Positions 27,781 to 37,504 are shown, counted from the stretch's first letter. The stretch: 64,000 nucleotides of DNA from Deltaproteobacteria bacterium (GCA_006226375.1 SBHC01000010.1:424492-488491); one strand, 5' to 3'. Program-made: numbers and translations. Notes: generated from the sequence alone by a model not told the origin.

Positions 27781-28350
27781 TTAGGGCTTCTTCCGGATAC
27801 AGACCTTCCCCAAAAAGGTGATGTTGGAGCAAATCGGCAGCTTGCTTTGGCAGTCGCTATCCGACTCGCAGGGTCCAGAGCAATAAAAGTTACCATCGCT
27901 TCCTTCGTTGCACAGGGCCGTTTCGCAGTCATTTCCAGTGGTGCATACATCGACGCCGCTCTTCCCTGTTCCACGTTGACCCACCTTGCAGAAGCAGCCG
28001 GTTTGTTCGTCACATTCGCAACGTTCGCCAGTCGGACAATCGGCATTGAAGGTGCAAGTCTTCATGCTGCTCTCTTGTGGAGTAGCCTCAGGTCCAGGCT
28101 CAGGTCCCGATGAAGGCTCTGGCAAGGTTGTTGATTCAGAGCCTTGTCCACCAGCATCCAACGAACTCTCGGAGCCTGTCGGCTCAACAGACGCAGTGGT
28201 GTCTGGGCTGGCGTCCGCCGTGGCCTCGACGGAACCTTGGGTCTCTTGGTTCACCTCGTTGGAGTTGGAAGTAGGACCGCAACCAGGCAAAGCGCTCACT
28301 CCAACAAAGCAACAACAACACACGACAACCAAAACATGGATCCATTTCAT
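27781..28350 (-). CDS. small Cys-rich lipoprotein
   Basis: 189 aa. Signal peptide VVVCCCCFVGVSALPGC ending in a lipobox, then a Ser/Thr/Pro/Glu-rich spacer to about residue 100, then a disulfide-rich module (CTFNADCPTGERCECDEQTGCFC, CTTGNDCETALC, CESDSDC). The repeat C-x-x-D-x-D-C is shared with the other surface proteins of the neighbouring operon. Last gene of the minus-strand lipoprotein run, 58 nt after the preceding gene. Function unknown; probably an outer-membrane surface protein. Confidence 0.7.
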   Translation of the reverse strand: MKWIHVLVVVCCCCFVGVSALPGCGPTSNSNEVNQETQGSVEATADASPDTTASVEPTGSESSLDAGGQGSESTTLPEPSSGPEPGPEATPQESSMKTCTFNADCPTGERCECDEQTGCFCKVGQRGTGKSGVDVCTTGNDCETALCNEGSDGNFYCSGPCESDSDCQSKLPICSNITFLGKVCIRKKP

Positions 28351-28408
28351 AGAGCACAGTACTTTCTATGGAAGTTTAAGCTGGAATGGGACAAAGAGAT
28401 GGGGAACG

Positions 28409-29038
28409 TTAGGGACAGGGTTTTCCTGCAACCTCGTCGTATTCGTCGGTGTCTCCGTTGCAGTTGTTGTCCTTGCCATCGCAGACTTCGGGCTCACACA
28501 CCCGACACCCCCCTTCGGATACGGCCTTAACCGAGTGGGAACTTTGAGCACTTTGGGGCGCAAACTGGAACGACATCCAGCACCCTGGGTTGGACGGGTC
28601 AAAGCAGTTGTACGACGGTGTTCCCATGTCTTTGCACAAGCTTGTGTGTTGCTCAAAGCTAGCGGAACGTTGGGAGGCTTGCAGCACGTAGATCCGGAAC
28701 AAGAGGTTCTGTTGGCGGGCTTCTTTGGGCAGCGCAAACTCATCGAGTTTGGCGTCGCTGGATGCCTCTCTACGAAAGAGGAAGCTACCATCTTCGTACA
28801 AGGAGATCGGATACGTCGCCCGGTTGGCAGGCACTTGCCCGCTCCACAATACCACCAAACATCCCAAAACAGAGGCGCTTTTTTGTAGCTGCTGCTCCAA
28901 AGCCAGCGGCGGAGCACACGAAGCCTCCTCAGGAATGGAGAAGTCAAGCGGAGTTTGGCATCCCATCATACCCCATGCAAGAGCACCAATAGCGAGCCAC
29001 GCCCAGAGCGTCTTAAGTCGTTTTGTGCCTTGCATCAT
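28409..29038 (-). CDS. lipoprotein with MopE-like metal-binding motif
   Basis: About 209 aa from ATG 29038. This ATG overlaps the stop of the preceding gene (ATGA), an indication of translational coupling. Signal peptide ends MMGC (lipobox-like). The body has no recognised family. The C-terminus has EVCDGKDNNCNG, the MopE/'putative metal-binding' motif (Asp/Asn-rich loop between Cys) also found in the 870-aa protein at 53863. Likely cell surface. Confidence 0.7.
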   Translation of the reverse strand: MMQGTKRLKTLWAWLAIGALAWGMMGCQTPLDFSIPEEASCAPPLALEQQLQKSASVLGCLVVLWSGQVPANRATYPISLYEDGSFLFRREASSDAKLDEFALPKEARQQNLLFRIYVLQASQRSASFEQHTSLCKDMGTPSYNCFDPSNPGCWMSFQFAPQSAQSSHSVKAVSEGGCRVCEPEVCDGKDNNCNGDTDEYDEVAGKPCP

Positions 29039-31728
29039 CGAACCCACACATAACCCATTGAAGTAATGTTTCGATCCTCACTGCTTTTGTTCGAACACTG
29101 GTAGGTGTTCCCCACGCTGAGGTCGCCCTTTTGTCCACAGCGATTGCCGTCTCCTCCAATACCAATTCGAGAGTCAGGGTCATCGCATGTGCTTTTGTCG
29201 TCGCCAATGATACCAATTCGGACCCGCGCGCACTTGTCGTTGGCTCCTGCACTGGAACAAGTGTTGGAGTTCGAGAAGCTGTTGAACCCTTCCAACACAC
29301 AGTTGGTTTGCATAAACCCATCGCGAACAACAGTCCGCCAGGCGCTCGCTCCGAAGGAGAGGTCGAAAGGTTGGTAGGTTTGGGTTTTGAAAATGTCCAC
29401 CAACGAGTTCGCCTTCTTGGGGAGAATCATATACTGGAAGTTACCCTGCGATATGGGGAAGGGATACAGCAGAATTTTGACCTCCGAAAAGGGAACGGAA
29501 TAGAAACTCGCAAACTTGGCTTCCAACACGTCAAACGCGGTGTTGGCTGGATTGTGTGTGCTGTTGTTGGTCCACAAAGCTGAGCTGTAGTTGAATGTTG
29601 TTTTGCCGCCGTCAGCTTTGAGGGTCAGAGTCCATCCTCCACCTTGTCGCAGCATCAAACAGAACACTTTGAAGGGCTGCTGTCCGGTGGGTTGAATCCA
29701 GTACTGGTCACTGGTTGTCGATGCAGCAGGAGGCAGCCGATATTCCAGGCAGCTTTTCGCATAGGTTCCAGTGGGATAACGATACGCATCGTTGTGCTTG
29801 GTCGGCGTCACTGTACTTTTCAAGTCACGTACGTACACGTAGCTAAAGGTGCGATAGTCACGGAAGCGACTGGTGCCGTTCCACTTTGCATAGTTGCCAG
29901 AAGAGAGGACTTCACTTCCAATCCCCACGAACGAATCCGTGGTGATGCAAGAGTCTTGGTCGTTAAAAATCATACCAATACGAACACGTCGCAGATTCCC
30001 AGTCGTCCCAGTGCCCTTCACATTAAAGCCCTCCTTGTTGCAGTTCCCTTGCACAAGAGGGTTAACAACCATAGAGGTCCAGGCCAGCTTGTAGGCGTTA
30101 ACATCAAAGCTAGTTTCGTTCCCAGACTGAATGATATCGTACAGCGACTTTGCTGCTTTCCGCACGACCAACGAACGCAAAGGATCTCCCGATTTGGCCT
30201 GCATTTGAATCAAAACATCAGACACGCTCACAGTGTGGTAGCTGGCCAACAGCGCCTGCTGACGGTCGAAAGCAAAGCCGCTCGCGTTGAACGGAAACTT
30301 GGAAGTCCAAAATGTGCTGTCGTAACGAAAGGATGAGCTGTTGCCGTCGGCTTTGATCACCAGCGTCCATCCTCCGCCGGCGTAGGTCATGTTGCAGTGC
30401 ACAGCAAACTCAGCCTGGGTCGAGACTGGCTTAATCCAGAACGGTCCATCTTTGACGGCAGGGGTCTTTCCTGTGGGAGGAAAGCGATACTCGGCGCAGT
30501 CCTTGGCGAAGGTACCATCTGACCAACGTTGCGCTTTGTTCTGTGCGTCGAAGGCCACGCCAATCTGACAAACCCCTTGCAGGCACGATGGCTTGGTGCT
30601 TGGGCAATCAGCATCAGCCGTACAAGCACCGCACGTGTTGTTCTTGCACACTTGGTTGGCCGAACAGTCTGCGGTGGTGACACAATTCCCGGTCTTGCAG
30701 GCTCCCTGGTCACAAACCTTGCCAGTGCCACACTCTGTGTTGTTGGCACACGCCGCGCATGTGTTGCTTTTGCACAGCTGACCGTTTTGACAGTCTGCTG
30801 TCGTGAGGCAATTTCCGGTTTTGCAAGCTCCCTGCACGCAGACATTGCCGCTGCCACATTCTGCGTTTTTGGTGCAGGCGCTGCATTGGTTTTGAAGGCA
30901 CACTTGGCCTGCGCTGCAGTCGCTGACGAATCGACAGTCGCCAGTGACGCAAACCTGGTTGATGCAAAGCTTGCCTGAGCCACAGTCTGGATCGTTGGCG
31001 CATGCTTCACATTTGGACTGTTTGCACAGCAGCCCATTCGGGCAATCGCTGTTTTGACGGCAGGTTCCAGGAGTGCAAGCGCCGCTTTGGCAGAGTTTCC
31101 CAGAGCCACATTCTCCATCGTTCGAGCAAGCAACGCACTGGTTGGCTTTGCACAGCTTGCCTCCCAAGCAATCGGCTGTTTGTCGGCAGTCCCCTTGGGT
31201 GCAAGTCTGGTTCAGGCAAAGTTGACCGGCCCCACAATCCGGATCGTTTTGGCAGCCCTGGCACTTGAAGTTGGAGCAGATCTGACCAGCAGAACAATCG
31301 CTCGTTTGGCGACAACCGCTCTGACATGCGCCTTGCAAGCAGATTTGTCCAGCTCCGCACTGACCGTCGTTCTGGCAACCCGTTTGCTCTGTTGGAGGTT
31401 GCTCGACAGGAGGCTTTTCGGTAGGAGGTTGCTCTGTGGGTGTGTCCTGGACAAGCTCTGGTCCTACCGGAGAATCTGGAAGAGGCTCGACCCCAGCGTC
31501 ACCAGGCTTGGAAGCTCCGTAATACCCAGGACGTGGCAAGCAGCCGTTCATCTGACAGATGTATCCGTCAGGGCAATCGGAGGACGTCTCACACAAGACC
31601 AACCCTCCCTCAGGATTGACTGGACCTTGGGAGCAATGCAACCCAACCCACGACAGGCAGAGCAACATTCCCCAACCCCACAAAGGAAATCGAGGCCGAA
31701 GTCCTCGCATCGTAATCCACGCTGTCAT
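29035..31728 (-). CDS. Cys-rich surface lipoprotein with two fibrinogen-like (FReD/intelectin-type) domains
   Basis: About 897 aa from ATG 31728, whose ATGA overlaps the upstream gene's stop and has AAAGG before it. The signal peptide ends in a Cys (VGLHC). Then: a Pro/Glu-rich linker, an array of about nine near-identical Cys repeats (residues about 100-390; pattern C-x-x-x-A-D-C-x-x-G-Q-x-C), and two homologous globular domains. Each globular domain contains a GGGWTLVIKADG / GGGWTLTLKADG core and a FDxxxA-type strand, like fibrinogen-related/intelectin C-terminal lectin domains, and conserved Cys near FxVxCxM. In animals these bind sugars or microbial surfaces; here a carbohydrate-binding adhesin role is inferred. 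Confidence 0.78.
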   Translation of the reverse strand: MTAWITMRGLRPRFPLWGWGMLLCLSWVGLHCSQGPVNPEGGLVLCETSSDCPDGYICQMNGCLPRPGYYGASKPGDAGVEPLPDSPVGPELVQDTPTEQPPTEKPPVEQPPTEQTGCQNDGQCGAGQICLQGACQSGCRQTSDCSAGQICSNFKCQGCQNDPDCGAGQLCLNQTCTQGDCRQTADCLGGKLCKANQCVACSNDGECGSGKLCQSGACTPGTCRQNSDCPNGLLCKQSKCEACANDPDCGSGKLCINQVCVTGDCRFVSDCSAGQVCLQNQCSACTKNAECGSGNVCVQGACKTGNCLTTADCQNGQLCKSNTCAACANNTECGTGKVCDQGACKTGNCVTTADCSANQVCKNNTCGACTADADCPSTKPSCLQGVCQIGVAFDAQNKAQRWSDGTFAKDCAEYRFPPTGKTPAVKDGPFWIKPVSTQAEFAVHCNMTYAGGGWTLVIKADGNSSSFRYDSTFWTSKFPFNASGFAFDRQQALLASYHTVSVSDVLIQMQAKSGDPLRSLVVRKAAKSLYDIIQSGNETSFDVNAYKLAWTSMVVNPLVQGNCNKEGFNVKGTGTTGNLRRVRIGMIFNDQDSCITTDSFVGIGSEVLSSGNYAKWNGTSRFRDYRTFSYVYVRDLKSTVTPTKHNDAYRYPTGTYAKSCLEYRLPPAASTTSDQYWIQPTGQQPFKVFCLMLRQGGGWTLTLKADGGKTTFNYSSALWTNNSTHNPANTAFDVLEAKFASFYSVPFSEVKILLYPFPISQGNFQYMILPKKANSLVDIFKTQTYQPFDLSFGASAWRTVVRDGFMQTNCVLEGFNSFSNSNTCSSAGANDKCARVRIGIIGDDKSTCDDPDSRIGIGGDGNRCGQKGDLSVGNTYQCSNKSSEDRNITSMGYVWVR

Positions 31729-32675
31729 CGCACCTTTCCTCTCCAAAGACGACCGGACAACTTGGCCGAGTCATTGGGCCGTTGTTGAGGTTCAACGGCG
31801 AGAAAATACACAGCAAGAGCGCTGCCTGTCACAACAGCAGCCCCCACCACAGACACCCAGATCCAGGGGCTGGGTCCTTTGCCTTTCTTCGCGACAACAG
31901 CAGCAACACAGCGTTTTTTGGAGGCTGTCCACAAGGTGCCAGAGGGACAAACACAAGCAACTTGGTTGTTGCGTCGTTGCGCCACACGCCCACCTGAACA
32001 ACGACAACTTCCTTGTGCAACGAGAGACAACGTCGTTTGGGCCTTCACATCAAGGCTCTTGATGAGTGTTTTGCCCTGCACAAAGCCCACCCCCAAACAT
32101 TGAGGACGTGGGATGGAGATGGAGTACTCTCCTTGGGGCAAATACACAGGGCGACCATCCAGCACCAACCCACGTGTCGCCCAACGTTTCCTCATCAGCG
32201 AAAACACTCGTTTCTTCTCAGGGTGATACAACGGCTGCTTGGGGACGAGAATGACACGGAGGCGTCCCACTTGGTCTCCGGGGATTTGGGAGCGAATGTT
32301 AACAGGGCTAAACAACGCCTGGATCCGGTCAGAGAGCAGCTTCAGCGAACGAAGATAGCGAGGTTTGTTCGTGAATGATTGAGCCTGCTTGAGGAACGTC
32401 ACAGACTGACGAATCGCCCCCAGATAGTACGACGCAACAGCCAGATGGTAGTGAACACCAAAGTGTCGCTTCCCCTCTTTGGTTTGGCGTTTGAGCACCA
32501 ACAGTTCACGCAGCGCATCAGCGTACATTTTTCGCTCAATCAATAGCTTGCTCTGAATGTAAGACTGTCGGAATTCGGGCGCAGCGTGCGCAGGCGTCGC
32601 CAACCCTATCGGCAAACCTACAACGCCCACAAGAAGAAGCCCAACAAAGCCCAACCCAAATCGGAGAGAAAACAT
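31725..32675 (-). CDS. TPR/PEGA-like periplasmic protein with C-terminal membrane helix
   Basis: About 316 aa from ATG 32675 (an in-frame TTG at 32720 would add 15 residues). Signal peptide VGLLLVGVVGLPIGLATPAHA. Helical repeat-like region (QSKLLIERKMYADALRELLVLKRQ, LAVASYYLGAIRQSVTFLKQA) to about residue 120, then a beta-rich region resembling PEGA/carbohydrate-binding-like modules (RPVYLPQGEYSISI), a small four-Cys segment (CRCSG...CVCPSG...C) and a transmembrane helix (WIWVSVVGAAVVTGSALAVYFLAV). First gene of the lipoprotein run; its stop overlaps the next gene's ATG. Confidence 0.7.
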   Translation of the reverse strand: MFSLRFGLGFVGLLLVGVVGLPIGLATPAHAAPEFRQSYIQSKLLIERKMYADALRELLVLKRQTKEGKRHFGVHYHLAVASYYLGAIRQSVTFLKQAQSFTNKPRYLRSLKLLSDRIQALFSPVNIRSQIPGDQVGRLRVILVPKQPLYHPEKKRVFSLMRKRWATRGLVLDGRPVYLPQGEYSISIPRPQCLGVGFVQGKTLIKSLDVKAQTTLSLVAQGSCRCSGGRVAQRRNNQVACVCPSGTLWTASKKRCVAAVVAKKGKGPSPWIWVSVVGAAVVTGSALAVYFLAVEPQQRPNDSAKLSGRLWRGKVR

Positions 32676-32964
32676 CAGCGTAAAAACCCTCAACCCATGA
32701 AACACGAAAGGGAAACCCAAGCACTTCGCTTCCCAGCAAAAGACGTCGGCAACATACCAAACTTTCGGTGAACTGTCGAACCCATCAGAGGAGCTGTGGC
32801 AAGGAGCAAAGCAGCAAAGAAGAGTAGAGAGCGAGTCGAACGAAACAGAGCCACAGGATTCGTATCACGGAGGCCATGAATCATACCAGGAAACCTCCCA
32901 AAGATCTATGAAAATCCTCGGCTTTCAACAGACGTTGTCGCGAAAGGCAGAAACAACAAACATC

Positions 32965-34470
32965 CTATCGAGTGCTGTGCGCACCGCTGCTCTCCTCTGC
33001 AGGAGGCTCCACATTGGGAGCAACTACCCGGCGAGAGGTTGGAGCAGGCCGCACCAAAGTCTTCCGATGGGAGCGGACTTGCCCTTTGCGACGAGGCGCA
33101 GGTGGCTTCGGTCGAGGCTTCCACCCTGTCGCTGGAGGCTTTTTCACCAAGTCCCCCTGGCCATGCTGGTGTGCAGCCTTCCATAAGAAGAGCAGGTACT
33201 CCCACTCCATCCGGTCCATGTTGTAAGAGAAGCGATCCATCTGTTCTCGGACAAAGCGAGAGCGCATCTGAGGGTCATAAGGTGAAAGTTGGTTCATGGC
33301 GAGCAACAACCACATCATCCCAAAGCTGAGCCCTCGACGACGCTGGGTTCGAGACAACAGATCGTTAAGATTGAAGGAAGCCCACACCTTGTCACCTTGA
33401 GGAGAGACTGCAGCGATCACAACAGGAAACGAATACGACCCCAGCACAGCTTTGGCAAAACGTCCTTCCGGTGTGTTTGGATGCTTCTTCAGCAGAAGCT
33501 TCATATCCGTGAGCAACACCCACACGTTGATGAAATTGTTGTTGAGATAACGAACCATTCGAGGATTGGCGAGCAGACCTGCCCGAGCCGATTTGGCGCT
33601 CCCTCAACAAGACTGGTCGTCGAGACTTCCAAACACCGTAAACACATGAATCGGCTTCTTTCGTTTGCGAGCCAGCCGTAACGCCTCCTTCACCGACTTC
33701 CATTGAATCTGAAGAAACGCATAAAACTTCTGCCCCAACAGCCGTTCGACCCGCTCGTCTGGTACATGTTGACGCCACACCGGCTGCTTCTTCACTGGGG
33801 GAAGCGTTGCTCGCAAAGCCATGGTCGGAACAAAGACGGCATCCACGAGATTGTCCACGTTCAAATCGATGTTCCGCGTTCGCTCTGTGGGGACAGCAAG
33901 TTGGAACGACGCAAGCGTGTTGGTTTTGCGATGAATCAAAAGACGACCGCGAAACTGGGCAGGGGTGAAAAAGATCCGGGGGGCCAACAAAAACTGGACA
34001 TGAACCCTCACTACAACCTCAGCATACTCCTCCGAAACGGCTCGAACCATCGCATAGGCACCCCGAGGACCGCCGTCGTGCATGTGCATCATGGCGCGAG
34101 GATGAAACTGCAGAAAAAAGGCCCGCAGCTTTTGCTCAGGAACCTGCCAGATCTCTCCAACCCGTACGGGATGTGGGGGAAGAAAGACACGAAGGTCACG
34201 CCGCGTATAACGACGCTTGGGCACAGCCACACAAAACCGAAAAAAACGAGCGTACCGTGGGTAGGTCTCCAAACGCATCGAGCTGGCAGTGATCTTGGAC
34301 CACGTCGCATGAACCGACACAGACGCTGGATGTTCCAACGTCAAGGAAAGAGTGGGTGAAGCTTTCGGAGCAGGACGAGTGGAGGCAGCCCAGGCTGATG
34401 AAGCCAAGACCATGTACAAAACCCAGCCCACTCCAGCCCTCCAAGACCAGGCCATGAACGGTTGCATCAT
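32965..34470 (-). CDS. selN: selenoprotein N (SelN) homologue with Sec encoded by in-frame TGA
   Basis: One reading frame runs from about 34470 (or ATG 34494) to TAG at 32965, broken only by TGA at 33604-33606. I read that TGA as selenocysteine (Sec about residue 289). Signal peptide (VGWVLYMVLASSAWA) implies export. The upstream part has IFFTPAQFRGRLLIH and NIDLNVD; the centre is LDDQSC-U-GSAKSAR, then NNNFINVWVLL and GSYSFPVVIA. These match, from memory, the animal SelN thioredoxin-like SCUG region and its flanks (YSFPV included). Animal SelN is a redox protein acting at the ER membrane; a bacterial exported thiol-redox role is inferred. The C-terminal tail after about residue 445 is basic Pro-rich. 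AAAGGGG precedes ATG 34470. No selA, selB, selC or selD lies in the window. Confidence 0.88.
33568..33589 (-). promoter_or_regulatory. bacterial SECIS hairpin downstream of the Sec TGA
   Basis: Starting 14 nt after the TGA on the minus strand, GGC-(TC)-GGGCA-GGTC-TGCTC-GCC folds into an eight-pair stem with a two-base bulge and a GGTC apical loop (one G-U pair). The apical loop begins 24 nt after the TGA, inside the accepted bacterial range. Its core GCAGGTCTGC is, from memory, identical to the SelB-binding tip of E. coli fdhF SECIS. It lies wholly within the coding sequence. Confidence 0.85.
33604..33606 (-). other. TGA codon read as selenocysteine
   Basis: Sits directly after a TGT (Cys) codon giving a Cys-Sec pair, and the downstream codons continue the homologous sequence in the same frame for 212 codons to a TAG. 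Confidence 0.87.
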
Positions 34471-34714
34471 AAAAACTTTCCCCTTTGTTTTCATCAACCT
34501 AAAATTCGAGCCCACGAACATAAGACCCCAACAGAGAACTACGTGAGTCCGCTCGTGTCAAGGAACGCCAAAGCCGCATGTGTTTCTAACATTGCGATCT
34601 TCACCAAAACATGATAGACCTCGCCCCCCTTCGCGCACGTTGGGACATGACAGGCTGCAGATATCCCTCAATGTTCCCCTTGATCCGTTCCTTCTACAGA
34701 GAGACACACCAACC

Positions 34715-37504
34715 ATGAGCAAGTTGCAAACAGGACAGCGCTGGTTCAGCGAAAGCGAACCCGAGTTGGGCCTTGGTTTGATCACCGAAATCTCGGAGCG
34801 CTTTGTCCTTGTTGCCTTTCCAGCCAGTGAGACCGAAAGGCGCTACGCACGACGCAGCGCCCCCTTGCGTCGCGCTCGCTTTCAACCTGGCGATGTGGTC
34901 GAGAACCGCGACGGAGAGCGGTTCTCCATCGTGCAGGTGGAAGAGATGGACGGCTTGCTTGTGTACCTCAGCGAAGACGGCTTTGTTCACGAGACCCAAC
35001 TCAACGACCGGCTCAGCTTTGACACCCCCGAACAACGTCTCCCCCTTGGCCAGTGGGAGGAGCCCTCTGCGTTCCAACTTCGCCTGGATCTGCTCAACCG
35101 CCTCAGTCGTTGGTATCGCTCGCCAGCCCGAGGATTGGTCGGTGGTCGAATCTCTCTTCTCCCCCATCAATTGTATGTGGTGCGTGAAGCGATTTCCCGT
35201 CCCCAGCCTCGCTTGCTCCTCGCCGACGAAGCTGGCCTGGGAAAAACCATCGAAGCCTGCTTAATTCTCCATCACCTGCTCACCGTCGGACGCATCCAAC
35301 GAGCCCTCCTGATTCTTCCAGAGTCTCTGGTTCACCAATGGTTTGTGGAGTTGTTGCGGCGCTTCAACCTAGTGTTCCAGATCGTGGACGCTGCCTACTG
35401 CCAGGACAACGAAGAGTCTGATCCAGGCAGCAACCCGTTTGCTTCGCGCCAGCTGGTGCTTTGCAGTGAAGCCACTGTGCTCCACTCTCCGCGACGTCAC
35501 GCCCAAGCGCTGGAAGCCGGCTGGGACATGATCATCGTGGACGAAGCCCACCACATCAAAGAAGGAACAGAGTCGTACCAACGCTTGCTTCAACTCACGT
35601 CCAACACCTGGGGAACCTTGCTCCTCACCGCGACCCCAGAGCAGCTTGGTTTGGAGAGTCACTTCGCCCGGCTGCGCCTCCTGGATCCAGAGCGATACGA
35701 TAGCTTCGATAGCTTCCTCCAACAAAGCGAAAGCTATCAACAGCTAGCCACCCTCGTGGATTGTTTGTTGGACGAGTCGTTTGCTCCGAAGAAAGTCAAA
35801 GACCTCCCCGCAGAGTTCAAAACCTGGTGCAAGAACCTGAGCATCAAGGCGGCAGAACAAAAAACACTAAAGCAAGCGTTCCTCGCAGGAATGGACGAGC
35901 GCAAAGCCCAGGTGCCGGCGTTGCTCGATCGCTACGGAATGGGTCGCGTGATGTTTCGCAACACCCGCGCTGCGATCGAAGGTTTCCCTGTTCGAGAGGT
36001 CCACCTCTCCCCTCTGTCACCAGCTCCCTCAGGCGCGTTCTCCGATGACCCACGTATCCAGTGGCTGGTCAATTACCTCACGGAAAACCGTGAGCAAAAA
36101 ACGGTGTTAATTTGCCACAGCAAGGAGCGAGTGGAGCAAATCCATCACGAACTGCAACACACCTTAAACTTACCCGTTGCCTTGTTCCACGAAGCCTTGC
36201 CTTTGCTGCAGCGGGACAGAAACGCGGCATGGTTTGCAGAACCTGACGGAGCTACACTTCTCCTCTGTTCGGAGGTCGGAGGCGAAGGACGCAACTTCCA
36301 ACACGCCCAGCACCTCGTCCTTTTTGATGTACCTCCCGACCCCGAGATGCTGGAACAACGCATCGGCCGGCTGGATCGCATTGGACAAGAAGAGCGCATC
36401 CACATCCATATCCCCTACGTAACAAACTCAACCCAAGAGATCTGGGTCCGCTGGTTCCATGAAGGACTGGACGCCTTCTCCCGAACATTCCCTGCAGGCT
36501 TTCGCGCACTGGAAGACTTTCGACCCCGACTGGAAGCTCTCCTCAGCCAACAAAAGCAAGAGCCTGAGGCCAAGGCAACACAGAAAGATCTGAAGCAGCT
36601 TCTGGCAGACACTCGCGTCTATTGTGACGACCTGCTGGAACGATTGGAGCAAGGACGGAACCGCCTATTGGAGCAAAGTTCGTACGTGGGCAATGAGTCC
36701 GAGACGGTGCTCACAGAGGTGGTACGGGAAGAGAACTCAGCAGAAACCCATGATGTCATCCTTCGGTTGTTTCAACATCTCGGTGTGGAAGTTGAGCCAC
36801 ATACCACGCAAACGTGGGAGTTAACCGCTGGCTCACGACTGCACGAAAACTTCCCCTGGCTGTCCGACTCCACCATGTTTGTCACGCTGGATCGGGAGTA
36901 CGCCCTGAACCACGCCACAAGCGTCTTCCTCAGCCTCGATCACCCGATGGTGGTGGGCGCTGCCGACTTGTGGCTGGGTTCCACTTCGGGCAACTGCAGC
37001 GTCGCAGTCTGGCCAAGCCAGGGTGCACCCGAATTGTACCTGGAAGCCATCTTTGTGCTGGAGTGTATCGCCCCGCCCTCTCTCAACGTGGAGCGTTTCC
37101 TTCCTCCAAGTCCCATCCGATGTGTGGTCGATCACAACATGGAGGATGTCACTGCCAAGTGTCCTTCGCGCCGCTGGCTCGACGAGTTAACCAGTGACGT
37201 TCCCGCCCAAATGCAGCATCACCCGACCCTCTTTAAGCAACAAGTCCCAGCCATGCTACAATGTTGCCGGGAGCAAGCAGCCCCACAGCAACGCGCCTTG
37301 CAAAACAAAGCCCTCAGCACCTTGGAAGACTTGCTTGTTCCAGAACTGGAGCGACTCCGCTACCTCCAGACCATCAACCCCGATGTTACGGAACAAGATG
37401 TGGCCTGGGCGGAACAAGAGTTGGACACCCTGCGCAGCACTCTCAAGGAGGCTCGCCTGCGCCTGGATGCCATCCAATTGGTTCTTCGAGGCGACTTTTC
37501 GTAG
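34715..37504 (+). CDS. rapA: RNA polymerase-associated ATP-dependent helicase RapA (HepA)
   Basis: About 929 aa (E. coli RapA is 968). ATG 34715 is chosen because homology to the RapA N-terminus starts here (GQRWFSESEPELGLGLITEI, the Tudor-like NTD). SNF2 ATPase motifs: DEAGLGKT (residues 171-178), DEAHH (276-280), TATPEQL, and the C-terminal lobe SEVGGEGRNFQHAQHLVLFD with QRIGRLDRIGQ. RapA binds core RNA polymerase and promotes its recycling from non-productive complexes. A weakly conserved C-terminal region after about residue 600 is expected. The gene is divergent from the selN gene across a 244-bp gap. Confidence 0.93.
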   Translation: MSKLQTGQRWFSESEPELGLGLITEISERFVLVAFPASETERRYARRSAPLRRARFQPGDVVENRDGERFSIVQVEEMDGLLVYLSEDGFVHETQLNDRLSFDTPEQRLPLGQWEEPSAFQLRLDLLNRLSRWYRSPARGLVGGRISLLPHQLYVVREAISRPQPRLLLADEAGLGKTIEACLILHHLLTVGRIQRALLILPESLVHQWFVELLRRFNLVFQIVDAAYCQDNEESDPGSNPFASRQLVLCSEATVLHSPRRHAQALEAGWDMIIVDEAHHIKEGTESYQRLLQLTSNTWGTLLLTATPEQLGLESHFARLRLLDPERYDSFDSFLQQSESYQQLATLVDCLLDESFAPKKVKDLPAEFKTWCKNLSIKAAEQKTLKQAFLAGMDERKAQVPALLDRYGMGRVMFRNTRAAIEGFPVREVHLSPLSPAPSGAFSDDPRIQWLVNYLTENREQKTVLICHSKERVEQIHHELQHTLNLPVALFHEALPLLQRDRNAAWFAEPDGATLLLCSEVGGEGRNFQHAQHLVLFDVPPDPEMLEQRIGRLDRIGQEERIHIHIPYVTNSTQEIWVRWFHEGLDAFSRTFPAGFRALEDFRPRLEALLSQQKQEPEAKATQKDLKQLLADTRVYCDDLLERLEQGRNRLLEQSSYVGNESETVLTEVVREENSAETHDVILRLFQHLGVEVEPHTTQTWELTAGSRLHENFPWLSDSTMFVTLDREYALNHATSVFLSLDHPMVVGAADLWLGSTSGNCSVAVWPSQGAPELYLEAIFVLECIAPPSLNVERFLPPSPIRCVVDHNMEDVTAKCPSRRWLDELTSDVPAQMQHHPTLFKQQVPAMLQCCREQAAPQQRALQNKALSTLEDLLVPELERLRYLQTINPDVTEQDVAWAEQELDTLRSTLKEARLRLDAIQLVLRGDFS

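Noticed and set aside
32690-32884. 64-codon minus-strand ORF with a hydrophobic segment
   Set aside because: It overlaps the start region of the TPR/PEGA-like gene, has no convincing ribosome-binding site and no recognisable family.
32965-34521. Reading the two minus-strand ORFs as a pseudogene or two separate hypothetical proteins
   Set aside because: Same frame, no frameshift, the TGA follows TGT in a Cys-Sec position, a SECIS hairpin follows it, and the sequence on both sides fits SelN.
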